DNA of 64,000 nt, taken from Haematobia irritans. Lineage: Eukaryota; Arthropoda; Insecta; Diptera; Muscidae. The stretch covers positions 198,283,700 to 198,347,699 of the forward strand of contig NC_134398.1 in assembly GCF_050003625.1 (NCBI RefSeq), written 5' to 3'. Shown here in pieces: positions 11,743 through 23,222 of the stretch. The first letter of the stretch is position 1; each line of letters begins with the position of its first letter. A program made the position numbers and the translations under genes. The notes beneath the pieces are model-generated. The model was not told where the DNA came from, made no database searches, and was given only the letters and a program-made list of their open reading frames with translations.

Positions 11743-12945
11743 ATATGAGAAAAATTTAAATCTGAAGCAATTTTTAGGAAACTTCGCTAAAGTGTATTTA
11801 TGATTTATCGATCGATAATAAAAGTATAAGAAAATTAGAGTAATTTCTACAAATTTTCGACTTAGAAGTGGCGATTTTACAAAAATTATGTGGATATTTT
11901 GGAGATTTTTGCCCAAATGGGATGCTATATCTATATAGGATCTGTATATACATCTGAACCGATTTCAACCAAATTTGACATACATTGTCAGAATTTTAAT
12001 TCTACTCCCTGTGCAAAATTTCTTGTAAATCGGATTACAACTTTGACCTCTGTGGTCATATGAGTGAAAATCGGGTGAAAGATATATATAGATTATATAG
12101 ATATATATAATCTAATCCGATTTCAGTAAAATTTAGCAAACTTGACTATACTACTAATTGAACTCTTTGTGCAAAATTTCAAGCAAGTCAGGCTAAAACT
12201 CTTGCTTCTGGGGTCATATAAGTCCATACCGGGCGAAAGATATATATGGGAGCTAAATTTAAATCTGAACCGATTTTTTCCAAAGTCAATAGGGTTCTAT
12301 TCTGACCCAAACCAGAAACTTGTGCCAAATTTTAAGTCGACATAGACTTTGATTACAAAAATGTGTTCACAGACATACGGACGGATGGACATGGATGGAC
12401 ATCGACTCAGGGGCCCGCCCGGAACATGCTTATACATAACTTAACTTTTACTACCTGTACGAAGTTTCAAGTAAAGCAGAGTAAAACTTTGGCCTCTGTG
12501 GTCATATGAGTGTAAATCGGGCAAAAAGTATATGGAAGCTATATCTAAATCTGAACCGATTTAAACCAAATTTGGCACTCATAGTTAAAATGTTAATTTC
12601 TCTGTGCAAAATTTTACATAAATCGAAGTAAAACTCTGGATTCTGGAGTTATTTATATAAGCGAAAGACACATATGTGAGATGTACCTAAATCTGAACCG
12701 ATTTCTTCCAAAGTCAACAGGGTTCTATTCTGACTCAAAACACATACTTGTGGCAAATTTGAAGTCGATTTGACTAAAACTGCGACCTATACTTTGATCA
12801 CAAAAATGTGTTCACAGACAAATGGGCATGGCTAGATCGACTCAGGGGCCAACTCAGAGAATTTTTGACAAAGATACTATGTGTCTATCTTGTCTCCTTC
12901 TGGGTGTTGCAAACATATTCACTAACTTCCACAGTGTGGCACATA
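11743..12945 (+). mobile_element. Family II variant element(s), worn
   Basis: Interior start TTTAAATCTGAAGCAATTTT and GCGATTTTACAAAAATTATG, then monomers with ACATCTGAACCGATTTCAAC and CTCCCTGTGCAAAATTTC. Head-like blocks occur twice (GACGGATGGACATGG near 12379; GGCATGGCTAGATCGACTCA near 12824) and a CCACAGTGTGGCAC hairpin near 12932. The repeated head block suggests an internal duplication or two fused copies. Confidence 0.6.
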
Positions 12946-13144
12946 TTAACAAGCCAAAATACCACATAAGATATTTTTACACCTCACAGGACACATGTTT
13001 TGTTTCTTTTTGTGAGCGAAGAATGCATTTGCTTTCGTTATCATAAAAATGTAACAATGATTGCACGTTTCATTAAAATATTACCCATATGTCATTTTAT
13101 TACCAAAAAAATATGAAAGACTTGGTTTGCGAACAATGATATGA
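12773..13144 (+). repeat. Direct duplication, copy 1
   Basis: ACTAAAACTGCGACCTATAC through GGTTTGCGAACAATGATATG is repeated at 13330-13715 with only scattered differences. Copy 1 lacks a 13-bp segment that copy 2 has after GTGTGGCACAT; the segment is bounded by ACAT repeats, as expected of a slippage deletion. Confidence 0.9.
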
Positions 13145-13329
13145 ATTTAGATAAAATCTTCTATAGGAATAAAATTTAGACAAAATTTGTAATAGACAAC
13201 ATTTTCTTTAGAAACAACATTTTTACAAAATTTTCTATAGAAATAAAATTTTGACAACATTTTCTATAGAAATAAAATTTTGGCAATATGTTCTTTGGAA
13301 ATAAAATTTTGACAAAATTTCCTATAGAA
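13145..13329 (+). repeat. 29-bp array between the two duplicated copies
   Basis: About six worn units, starting ATTTAGATAAAATCTTCTAT. The same worn opening occurs at 16011, so the two arrays share an ancestor. The array sits exactly between the two copies of the duplicated segment. Confidence 0.85.
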
Positions 13330-13715
13330 ACTAAAACTGCGACCTATACTTTGATCACAAAAATGTGTTCACAGACAGATGGACATGGCTAGATCGACTC
13401 AGGAGCCAACTCAGAGAATTTTTGACAAAGATACTATGTGTCTATCTTGTCTCCTTCTGGGTGTTGCAAACATATTCACTAACTTCCACAGTGTGGCACA
13501 TGATATAATTACATATTAACCAGCCAAAACACCACATAAGATATTTTTACACCTCACAGGACACATGTTTTGTTTCTTTTTGTGAGCGAAGAATGCATTT
13601 GCTTTCGTTATCATAAAAATGTAACAATGATTGCACGTTTCATTAAAATATTACCCATATGTCATTTTATTACCCAAAAAGATATGAAAGACTTGGTTTG
13701 CGAACAATGATATGA
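13330..13715 (+). repeat. Direct duplication, copy 2
   Basis: Second copy of 12773-13144, starting ACTAAAACTGCGACC and ending GCGAACAATGATATGA, with an extra GATATAATTACAT. After it the sequence becomes unique (TGGCCATAAATGG). Confidence 0.9.
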
Positions 13716-14488
13716 TGGCCATAAATGGAAAGACATCATAAACTTTTTGTACAGCCACAATATGAGTACCACAGTAATAAAAAACAAACCCAAAGTAAAT
13801 GAAACCGAATGACAATCTCTTGTTATATAACTGATAAGTTCAATTAATTAAAAAAAAAATAAGATCATGGTTTATGTGGCCTGATGACCTTGTAAAACAA
13901 AAATATTATGGAATGGTGATTTTGTTGTTGTTTATGTTGTTCCTGTTTTTTGTAAACAAGGGTGTAAATATGCACTAAACGACGATAAAGTGAATGTAAG
14001 AAATTGGATCATTTTTATGATACTGTTGTCAAAAAAAAAAAAAAATCAAGTCGTCAACAGGACAAGATGTTAGCTTGCAGAATTTGGCCAATACCCAATT
14101 GGTTTATTATGACTGAGACACGTAAAACTTGCTGTATCGTTTTATATCCTCCAATATATGGTGTAAATTGAGGCAAAGAAAAACATATTTTCGTATTGTT
14201 ATTAAAAATATGTGCATTATATAATTTTACGTCAAGTCAACGATACACTTCAGGAAGTTATAAATTAAATCTTTTCAATCAAAATTTCGTTGAAGAACTT
14301 TCTTTGTTTCAATACAAACAAGAGTATTTCATGTTAACGATGTCAAAGAAAAATACAAAATTATATTTAAATATTAGGTCAAAACCCTTTGTTGTTAGCA
14401 CCTAACTTTTTTTATATTTATTTTCATAATTTATTATGATTGTAAATCTTGTAATAAGTAAATAATATTTAAATATTTTTCACCAACA
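13716..14488. other. Interval without recognisable gene
   Basis: AT-rich, with an A-run at about 14031-14045. Open frames are short and AT-driven, including a 69-codon frame at 14196-14405 with no recognisable motif. No repeat family assigned. Confidence 0.45.
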
Positions 14489-14586
14489 TAAAGTGTCATT
14501 CCGTTTTTCGACACATCGAAGTACCGATTTCCGACTATATTAAGTATTTTTATTCAGGGAGAATTTCTAAGACGATATAATCAATA

Positions 14587-15676
14587 AAGGGTGAAACGGT
14601 CAAAATTTGGTCAATATAAACTTGACGTATTTCTTTCAATTTTGCATTTAAAAAACCTGAACACCCCTCATTTTGAAGGTGTGTTTGTAGAATGTTGCTC
14701 CTATTTTGATTTTGGAATTCACTCTTCAGTTGTCAAAATGGCGTCCAAGCAAGAAGAGCAGCGTATCAAAATTTTGCTCGCGCATCACGAAAATCCGAGC
14801 TACTCGCACGCAAAGCTGGCAAAATCGCTAAAAGTTGCCAAATCAACCGTTACAAATGTAATTAAAGTGTTTGGGGAACGTTTATCGACAGCCTGGAAGT
14901 CTGGATCGGGGGAGGAATTGAAAACCGGAAGCCGCTGAGACGCCAAAGAGAGTTGCCGGTAGTTTCAAGCGAAACCCTAACCTCTCTCTCCGAGATGCCG
15001 CAAATAAGCTGGGTGTATCGTCTACAACCGTGCATCGAGCCAAAAAACGAGCCGGACTTACAAGAAGGCAGTGACTCCAAATCGCGATGATAAACAAAAT
15101 ACGACGGCCAAGCGCGATCCCGGAGGCTGTACACGACGATGCTGACGAAGTTTGACTGCGTGGTAATGGACGACGAAACCTACGTCAAAGCCGACTACAA
15201 GCAGCTTCCGGGACAGGAGTTTTATACGGCAAAAGGAAGGGGAAAGGTAGCAGATATTTTCAAGCACATAAAACTGTCAAAGTTCGGAAAGAAATATCTC
15301 GTTGGGAAAGCCATCTGTACCTGTGGCTTGAAAAGCAGCATTTTCATAGCTTCCGGGACTGTCAACCAAGAAATTTACGTGAAAGAGTGTTTGAATAAAC
15401 ATCTGTTGCCTTTCCTGAAGAAACACGGTTGTTCCGTACTGTTTTGGCCGGATTTGGCATCTTGCCATTACGGCAAAAAGGCCACGGAGTGGTACGCCGC
15501 CAACAACGTGCAGGTTGTTCCCAAGGACAAGAACCCTCCCAACACGCCAGAGCTCCGCCCAATTGAGAAATACTGGGCTATTGTCAAGCGGAACCTAAAT
15601 TAAAAAAAAAATAAATAAACGATTTCACCGATTTACACGCGTTTTCCCTTGACCAAATTTTGACCGTATCACTCTT
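14587..15676 (+). mobile_element. DD37E Tc1/mariner-type transposon, copy A
   Basis: 1090 bp between TA dinucleotides (14585-14586, 15677-15678). Left end AAGGGTGAAACGGTCAAAAT; the right end is its complement (TTTTGACCGTATCACTCTT). Compared with copies C and D it lacks about 190 bp near the 3' end, covering the transposase C-terminus and most of the 3' untranslated part. Confidence 0.9.
14738..15603 (+). pseudogene. DD37E transposase, frameshifted and C-terminally truncated
   Basis: The ATG at 14738 opens with MASKQEEQRIKILLAHHE, followed by a helix-turn-helix region (SYSHAKLAKSLKVAKSTVTN). The frame breaks near 14910 (insertion in the GGATCGGGGG tract), at about 15058 (loss of about 7 bases) and at about 15110 (one base). 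It reopens at 15139-15603 with the catalytic core: MDDETYVKADYK (first Asp), WPDLASCHYGKK (second Asp) and TPELRPIEKYW (Glu). The second Asp and Glu are separated by 37 residues, the signature of the DD37E group described in mosquitoes. The final 45 or so codons are deleted. Not functional. Confidence 0.85.
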
Positions 15677-15870
15677 TAGGCCCCATATCAACCGACCCCC
15701 GATTTAGGGTCTTAGGCTTCTAGAAGCCGTAGTTTTTATCCGATATGCTGAAATTAGAAATCTATAGGTATTTTAAAAGCCGAGTATGGTCCATGTTATG
15801 GTGTTGCCCCATATAGACCGATCTCCCAATTAGACTTCTTGGGCTTCTAGAAAGAGCAAATTTTGAAATT

Positions 15871-16002
15871 TTGCAAAGAGAGTACAATTAAAATGTTTGC
15901 AATGTGTGCCAAGTTTAGCCAAAATCGGTCATATTTACACAAAGGCCCAATATGAATATTCTTCTGATTTGGGCACATGTGGCCAAAATATTTGATGGTA
16001 AA
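15871..16002. mobile_element. Family II-like fragment
   Basis: TTTTGCAAAGAGAGTACAAT and GTGCCAAGTTTAGCCAAAAT resemble the family II monomer but are too worn to delimit precisely. Confidence 0.4.
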
Positions 16003-17212
16003 AACATAAAATTTAGATAAAATCTTCTATAGGAATAAAATTTTGACAAAATTTGACATAGAAATAAAATTTTGACAACATTTTCTTTAGAAACAAAATT
16101 TTTACAAAATTTTCTACAGAAATAAAAAATTGACAAAATTTTCTATAGAAATAAAATTTTGACAATATTTTCTTTGGAAATAAAATTTATACAAAATTTT
16201 CTATAGGAATAAAATTTTGACAATATTTGTAATAGAAATAAAATTTTGACAAAATTTTCTATAGAAACAAAATGTTGAGAAAAATTTTCTATAGAAATAA
16301 AAAATTGACAAAATTTTCTATAGAAATAAAAAATTGACAAAATTTTCTATAGAAATAAAATCTTGACAAAATTTTCTATAGAAATAATATTTTGACAAAA
16401 TTTTCTCTAAAAATAAAATTTTGACAAAATTTTCTACAGCAATAAAGTTTTGAGAAAAATTCTCTATAGAAATAAAATTTTGGTGATTATTTTTGGCTCG
16501 AGTGGCAACGATGATTTTGAACCGATTTGGACCAATTTTTGTGTGATTGGGGATCGGCTATATATAACTATAGACCGATATGGACCAATTTTGGAATGGT
16601 TGTTAGCGGCCATATACTAACACCACGTTCCAAATTTGAATCGGATCGGATGAATTTTGCTCCTCCAACAGGCTCCGGAGGTCAAATCTGGAAAACGGTT
16701 TATATGAGGGCTATATATTATTATGGACCGATGTGGATCAATTTTAGCATGGTTTTTAGAGACCATATACCAACACCATGTACTAAATTTCAGCCAAATC
16801 GGATTAAATTTGCTTCTCTTGGAAGCTCCGCAAGCCAAATCCGGGAATCGGTTTATATGGGGGCTATATATAATTATGGACCGTTGTGGACCAATTTCGG
16901 CACGGTTCTTAGAGACCATATATGAACGCCATGTACCAAATTTCAGCAGGATTGGACGAAATTTGCTTCTCTTTGAGGCGCCGCAAGCCAAATCCGGGAA
17001 TCGGTTTATATGGGGTCTATATATAATTATGGACCGATTTGGACAAATTTTTCCAACGTTGTTAGAGACCATCGGATGAAATATACTTCTCTTAGAGGCT
17101 CCGCAAGCCAAATCTGAAGGTTCGTTTATATGGGGGCTATACGTAAAAGTGGACCGATATGAATTTCACCACGACCCAGAAAATATATACTTTAGTCTTG
17201 GTCGATGGTATA
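16003..17212 (+). mobile_element. Family I DINE-like element, tail lost and head collapsed
   Basis: A 29-bp array (about 16003-16478), junction TTTTTGGCTCGAGTGGCAAC and four monomers to about 17160. The head is reduced: GGACCGATATG is joined directly to AATTTCACCACGACCCAG, and CTTTAGTCTTGG runs into TCGATGGTATAAAAA, so the (GTCC)n block and most of the hairpin are deleted. Confidence 0.75.
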
Positions 17213-17545
17213 AAAATGTTGACAAAATTTTCCATAGAAATAAAATTTTCACAAAATTTTCTATAAAAATAAAATGTTGACAAAATTTTCTATAGAAATA
17301 AAATTTTGACAAAAGTGTTCTATAGAAGAAAAAAAAATAGTGACAACATTTTCTATAGAAATAACATTTGAATAATTTTTCTATAAAAATTAAATTTTGA
17401 CAAAGTTTTCTATAGAAATAAAAGTTTGAAAAAATTTTATATAGAAATGAAATGTTGACAAAATTTTCTATAGAAATAAAATTTTGATGAAATTTTCTAT
17501 AGAAATAAAATTATGATGAAATTTTCTATAATAAAAATTGAGAAA
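17213..17545 (+). repeat. 29-bp array
   Basis: About 11 units directly after the collapsed head. Variants such as TTTTGATGAAATTTTCTATA occur near the right end. Confidence 0.88.
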
Positions 17546-17944
17546 ATTTCACATACAAAACACACAAACAAAACAACGAATGAATGCGAAGATGGACGTC
17601 GAAAATCTCGCTCAGAGTTACAAGCTTATAATTGCAAGACAAACCAAACAAACAAGCCATTGTGGTAACAGCAACAGAAATGAGAGGACAACACCAGTGA
17701 CATAGGTTTTAATTTTATTTATTTATTTTGTAAGTCTGTAATGTTAAACGAAATCTTGTTTCATTATTACATATTTCATTTTAATACAATATAGATTCCC
17801 GTCGATGATTTCCGAAGGAGATCGAAATATCGAATTATAAAAAAATAAAACAGAAAATAAAACTCAGACCTCGAGCTTGAATTTACAAAAAAAAAAACAG
17901 AAGATAATAAACAAAAAGGTCAAAAAACAAAAACAGCAAACTTA
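17546..17944. other. Unassigned segment between two 29-bp arrays
   Basis: Contains CAAACAAAACAACGAATGAA, a 40-codon frame starting ATG at about 17582 that ends at TAG near 17703, ATTTATTTATTTTG, GATGATTTCCGAAGGAGATC and A-rich tracts. The A-rich right side could be the tail of a worn retroposon, but no motif confirms this. Confidence 0.35.
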
Positions 17945-18969
17945 CATAAAATTTTCTATAGAAATAAAAATTTCACAAAATTTATTATAGAAACAAAATT
18001 TTCTTTAGAAATGAAATTTTGACAAAATTTTACATTTATATAAAACTTTGAAAAAATTTTCTATAAAAATAAAATTTTGACAAATTTTTCTATAGAAATA
18101 AAATTTTGGCAAAATTTTCTATAAAAATAAATCTTTGACAAAATTTTCTATAAAAATAAAATTTTGACAAAATTTTCTATAGAAATAAAAATTTCACAAA
18201 ATTAACTATAGAAATAAAATTTTGACAAAAGTTCTATAAAATTAAAATTTAGACAAAATTTTCTATAGGAAAAAAATATTACAAAAGTGTTCTATAGAAA
18301 AAAAATGTGACAACATTTTCTATAGGAATAAAATTTTGATAAAACTGTCTATAGAAAAAACTTTTAACTTTCTATAGAAAAAAATGTTGACAAAACTTTT
18401 TACAGAAATAAAATTTTGACATAATTTTCTATAGAAATAAAATTTTTACAAAATTTCCATAAAAATAAAATTTGGACAAAATTTTCTATAGAAATAAAAT
18501 TTTGACACCATTTTCTATAGCAACAAAATGTTGACAAAAGTTTTTATAGAAATAAAATTTTGGCAAAAGTTTCTATAGGAATAAAATTTTGAAAAAATTT
18601 TCTATAGAAATAAAATGTTCACCCAATTTTTAATAAAAATAAAATGTTGACAACATTTTGTTTAAAACCAAAATTATGACAACATTTTCTATGGAATTAA
18701 AATTTTGACAAAATTTTCTATGAAAACTAATTTTGACAAAATTTTATATGGAAATAAAATCGTGACAAAATCGTATATGTTAATAAAATTTGTACAAAAT
18801 TTTCTATGAAAATAAAATGTGTACAAATTTTTCTATAGAAGTAAAACTTTGACAAAATAATTCTATAGTAATAAAATTTTCACAAAATTTTCTATATAAA
18901 TTTTACCATGTTCTGGTAAAATGGTATTAAAATTTTAATATATTATTTTTGTCTAGAGTGGCAATCGTG
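17945..18969 (+). repeat. 29-bp array with one hAT-like terminus
   Basis: About 33 worn units (to about 18900), ending TATTATTTTTGTCTAGAGTG + GCAATCGTG (to 18969). That terminus is the right-hand counterpart of CACGGTTGCCAC.. at 52701, suggesting that the array and end came from the same mobile module. A second terminus is not seen on the left. Confidence 0.75.
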
Positions 18970-20750
18970 GTTATATCAAACATGAACACTTTACATCGTT
19001 GATAGATTAGTTATCATCCCATTACAATAATTTTTTCAACATATATTACAATTTGTCAATTTTATGAACAATGCACATGCTAAGATATTACAAATTATTT
19101 AAATATTTAACATTTTTACTATTGAGAAAAAAGGCAAAATTTGCCCAAACCTTTACTAAGTAGTAACAACGATTTTCCCTATTTATCAGATATTTCTAAA
19201 TTGTCTAAATGAATGGCTAATCCATACTCTTAAATTCCATTGATTATGAATATCGTCATAGAATATTTGTGACCATAATAAATTTCGATATAAATCTACT
19301 AAATAAATGTTGATGAATTTTTCTATGAAACATATGTCCTTTTCAAAGGATCAACATCAACGAAATTTATAAATTCCGTTTTGAGCCTTGCACCCACACA
19401 TATTCTGAATTTTTCTAATTTAAGTGTGGGTTATTTAGTACTTTTGAATAATTTCTTCCACAAAATTTCTAAAGACCTTTTGGGTTCCATCACAAATATG
19501 TGGGTTGTCTTACATTTTGAGGAAACAAGGGTTTGCCCAGCATTTCGAGAGATAGGATGTTAATTAACATGTTAAGTACTTGTTGTCCTGTGTTGGCGTG
19601 ACTTTTACGCTTGCACGACCATTTGTGGGTAAAAACAAAATTTATGCAAATACTTGGCACAAGCCAAGTGTCCTGTAAAAGATATTTAAATTCAAATTGT
19701 TATGGTTATATCAGGTTATTAAGAGGAAGATAGCAAGAGAGGGAGAGAGAGAGCGAGATATAGGACATTACAAAACGATACGACCCATTGGACATCCCCC
19801 CCATCCTCATTTCCATTTTCTCTTGAGATGGTATTCACGTATCTTTTCACAATCACATATATCACCTCAACTGTAAAGGCCTACAAGGCAAAAAGAATAC
19901 CAGCTTCCGTACTTCCTCCTTTGAGGTAAATACATATCACACCATCTGCAGTATTGTGGTTTCATATTGTCAGACCTTTGGCTGCCTCTATCTCTGCCCC
20001 TACCTATTCATTCACCCCTTTCATACAAGCTTTAGTATTAGTTTAAATGAATTTGCACCAACAAATTGTTTATGGTCCTGCAGATGAAAGCCCATCTCAT
20101 CCCATATATCAAAATAAAAATTTCCATTTGTAAGTGAAAATACATATCACAGTATACCGAGGCTATTGGGGTAGCCCATTTAGTCTGAACCTTCTCATAA
20201 ATATTGTTTAAATTGCTTTAGAACACCATACACCAATCTCATATATCAAAGTATTCAGGTTATAATATCTGGTGAGCAGAAGTTTGAAAATACCACAACG
20301 TAAGGTGATGGTGTTCACATGGCGTTCTCCTCGACCAACAAAATAAAAAAAAAGATGCAAATAAAAATTTGTATTTTTATTATATTTGTTTTTTTATTTT
20401 TTTTTTTTAATATTTTTTATGGCAACATAGCCCCCATGAAATGACCAACACTTTGGCTAATATTTATGAAAAAATATGATATCCTTGTTACAGTTCACGT
20501 ACGCAAAACGTGGTTACGGTTTTATGATTGAAAATATATGAACGGACATCAGGTCATATGCGATAGTTTATTGGATCTCTTAAAGTACAGAAGCTATGTT
20601 AGTGAGTCAAGTATTTGATAACCAAATAAATTATTCGTTAATCTAGAGCAAAAAAAGACAATGAATGCCATTGTCGGTTTTAGGGAACAATTTCTCCTGG
20701 TTGGATTTTGAGTTAGAAGACTCAGTTTTAGAAAATCTCTACGAAACCCA
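18970..20750. other. Longest interval without recognised repeats or genes
   Basis: Includes a purine-rich AG tract (about 19728-19757: AGAGGGAGAGAGAGAGCGAG), a T-run near 20390-20410 and moderately GC-balanced stretches around 19780-20000. The longest open frames are 60 codons or less without motifs. It may be intronic or intergenic host DNA; I see no exon. Confidence 0.45.
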
Positions 20751-20973
20751 TAGTCGGCGGGACCGACTTTATTATATCCTGCTCCACTTTGTAGATATAC
20801 ATTTTCGATACCATCTAATATCCAGAGAATGAAGCTGCCGAGTCTCTCTGCCGATTTTAGTCAATGCCGACTAATTTTTGCCAATCGACGCCGCCGCCAA
20901 ATATGTCGGCTCATCTCAATTCAAATCTAGCCGAAAAGTAATCAAAAATATTGATTTATATCAGAACAATATA
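20751..20973. mobile_element. Family II tail remnant plus GCCG-rich segment
   Basis: GTCGGCGGGACCGACTTTAT + TATATCCTGCTCCACTTTG matches the family II/III tail (left-facing). It is followed by a CG-rich stretch (GACGCCGCCGCCAAATATG), loosely resembling a segment at about 46165-46240. Confidence 0.5.
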
Positions 20974-21909
20974 AAGGGTGATTTGTTAAGAGCTTGATAA
21001 CTTTTTAAAAAAAAAAAAAACGCATAAAGTTTGCAAAATCTCATCGGTTCTTTATTTGAAACGTTAGATTGGTCCATGACATTTACTTTTTGAAGATAAT
21101 TTCATTTAAATGTTGACCGCGGCTGCGTCTTAGGTGGTCCATTCGGAAAGTCCAATTTTGGGCAACTTTTTCGAGCATTTCGGCCGGAATAGCCCGAATT
21201 TCTTCGGAAATGTTGTCTTCCAAAGCTGGAATAGTTGCTGGCTTATTTCTGTAGACTTTAGACTTGACGTAGCCCCACAAAAAATAGTCTAAAGGCGTCA
21301 AATCGCATGATCTTGGTGGCCAACTTACCGGTCCATTTCTTGAGATGAATTGTTCTCCGAAGTTTTCCCTCAAAATGGCCATAGAATCGCGAGCTGTGTG
21401 GCATGTAGCGCCATCTTGTTGAAACCACATGTCAACCAAGTTCAGTTCTTCCATTTTTGGCAACAAAAAGTTTGTTATCATCGAACGATAGCGATCGCCA
21501 TTCACCGTAACGTTGCGTCCAACAGCATCTTTGAAAAAATACGGTCCAATGATTCCACCAGCGTACAAACCACACCAAACAGTGCATTTTTCGGGATGCA
21601 TGGGCAGTTCTTGAACGGCTTCTGGTTGCTCTTCACTCCAAATGCGGCAATTTTGCTTATTTACGTAGCCATTCAACCAGAAATGAGCCTCATCGCTGAA
21701 CAAAATTTGTCGATAAAAAAGCGGATTTTCTGCCAACTTTTCTAGGGCCCATTCACTGAAAATTCGACGTTGTGGCTCGTTAGTAAGTCTATTCATGATG
21801 AAATGTCAAAGCATACTGAGCATCTTTCTCTTTGACACCATGTCTGAAATCCCACGTGATCTGTCAAATACTAATGCATGAAAATCCTAACCTCAAAAGA
21901 ATCACCCTT
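20974..21909 (-). mobile_element. DD41D mariner-like element, internally deleted
   Basis: 936 bp between TA dinucleotides (20972-20973, 21910-21911), with ends AAGGGTGATT and AATCACCCTT. It encodes one open frame on the minus strand with the DNA-binding region removed. Size and TA duplication fit the Tc1/mariner superfamily. Confidence 0.85.
21083..21796 (-). CDS. DD41D transposase lacking the DNA-binding domain
   Basis: 237 codons, ATG start at 21796, no internal stop. The catalytic triad is intact: LFSDEAHFWLNGYVNK (first Asp), FQQDGATCHTARDS (second), and CDLTPLDYFLWGYVK (third), with 41 residues between the second and third Asp, as in the rosa-type DD41D mariners. The N-terminus reads MNRLTNE then jumps to PQRRIFSEWALEK. 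Full-length relatives (from memory) have about 100 or more residues with helix-turn-helix motifs between these points, so the gap is an in-frame deletion. Such a protein could not bind the inverted repeats in the usual way; whether it is expressed is unknown. Confidence 0.8.
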   Translation of the reverse strand: MNRLTNEPQRRIFSEWALEKLAENPLFYRQILFSDEAHFWLNGYVNKQNCRIWSEEQPEAVQELPMHPEKCTVWCGLYAGGIIGPYFFKDAVGRNVTVNGDRYRSMITNFLLPKMEELNLVDMWFQQDGATCHTARDSMAILRENFGEQFISRNGPVSWPPRSCDLTPLDYFLWGYVKSKVYRNKPATIPALEDNISEEIRAIPAEMLEKVAQNWTFRMDHLRRSRGQHLNEIIFKK

Positions 21910-22064
21910 TATTAATAATTGTTGTATTATTTGCAAAATTTTTAGGCTTCCACACTCAAACAAACAGTATCAATTTGCTACAATAACGCTGGAGACAAAG
22001 ATTTGGTATTTGCCGACGGCGACCAAAATGGTTCGACTTCATTCTCTGCTCTTATCCTTCAAAT

Positions 22065-22190
22065 TTACTCCCGTATACGTTTATCTAAATCTGAATTGAT
22101 TTTTACCATTTTTGGCATAAAGAGTGAGAATTTTAATTCAACTCACGTAAATCAGAGTAAAACGTAGGCCATAATCATATGAGTATAAAA
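22065..22190. mobile_element. Family II fragment
   Basis: TTATCTAAATCTGAATTGAT, GAGTGAGAATTTTAATTCAA and CATATGAGTATAAAA match one family II monomer. It abuts a family I tail on the right. Confidence 0.5.
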
Positions 22191-22702
22191 CAAGTATATA
22201 CGGCAGTAAGTTCGGCCAGGCCGAATCTTATGTACCCTCCACCATGGATTGCGTAGAAACTTCTACGAAAGACTGTCATCCAAAATCGAATTACTTGGGT
22301 TGTGGTATCTTAAAACTTCTTAACATCGTTTTCTAAATTGCGACTTAGTCCATGCATGGTAGAGAGCCAGAATTGAAATATGGGGCTCGCTTATACAATT
22401 ATGAACTTGATATGGACCAATTTTTATGTGATTGGGGATCGATTTATCTGAGGGCTATATATAACTATAGACCGATTTGGCCCTACACAGAAAAAAATAT
22501 CACCAAAATATTTCCAATTAAAAAGTTAATTGAATTTGAATATTTTTTCAATTAATAAATTAATTGATACAATTAACTTTTTAATCATGATAGAAACATT
22601 AAGTTAATTAAGTCAATGATTGAAAATTTTTTAAATTTTTAATTAAAAAATTAATTGATACAATTGACTTTTTAATCAAATTCGGAAGACTAATTCAGTT
22701 AA

Positions 22703-23210
22703 CCCTTTCACTACCGAAATAAACCTAATGTTAAAAACTTTAATTTTTCTTCTGTTTTCACTTGTACTAACAGCATGTAGAACAAAAATTGCCATTTTGA
22801 AAACCTACTTCAAATACTTCAAGAGCTATATGAGCTTGTTTTGAAAATTTGAGTCTTGAATTGTGACCAAGTGGCCTTACGAAAATAAGCGCTATTTGGC
22901 CTATAATGTCCTTCAAAGTGTAAGCAAAAATACAAAAAAGAACCCGAAAAAGTGTTAGCTATAGTTTTCGTATGAATGTCCATTTACTAGAAACATACAG
23001 TAGAAAAATTGTCTCAAATTTTCGTATTTTTCGTTTATTTCTAAAGAAGTTTACAAAAATGTATTTTGGACCTCACCAATATGGAAAATATTTATAGGTT
23101 ATTTAGATTGCTTTAAAATAACATTGAGAAATAAATCAAAACTAAGTGGAAAAATAGAATTTGGTGTCTTTTTCGAATGTCCTTCAAAGCGGACATCGGT
23201 AGTGAAAGGG
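22703..23210. mobile_element. piggyBac-like MITE, 508 bp
   Basis: A perfect 15-bp inverted repeat CCCTTTCACTACCGA / TCGGTAGTGAAAGGG, preceded by TTAA (22699-22702) and followed by TTTAA. CCCTTT ends next to TTAA are typical of piggyBac-type elements; the extra T at the right flank is a small departure. GTCCTTCAAAG occurs twice inside (about 22910 and 23180). No coding capacity. Confidence 0.7.
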
Positions 23211-23222
23211 TTTAAAAAAGTG

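Larger units (their letters stand above)
14489..15870 (-). mobile_element. Family III remnant (head left), interrupted by a DD37E transposon
   Basis: Left part 14489-14584 is a reversed family III head (AAGTGTCATTCCGTTTTTCG, CGATTTCCGACTATATTAAG, CAGGGAGAATTTCTAAGACG). After the transposon (14587-15676) family III monomers resume in the same orientation (GGCCCCATATCAACCGAC, CTTAGGCTTCTAGAAGCCG) to about 15870. Confidence 0.65.

Noticed and set aside
14862..15134. Antisense frames across the DD37E transposase (also 40024-40311 and 33726-33965)
   Set aside because: They mirror the transposase in another frame and recur in every copy only because the element does.
17582..17705. A 40-codon frame (MNAKMDVENLAQSYKL..)
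   Set aside because: It is short, unsupported by motif or context, and lies between two satellite arrays.
20840..20940. GCCG-rich segment as a CpG promoter
   Set aside because: It is short, borders a family II tail and a transposon, and loosely resembles 46165-46240, so it is more likely a repeat remnant.
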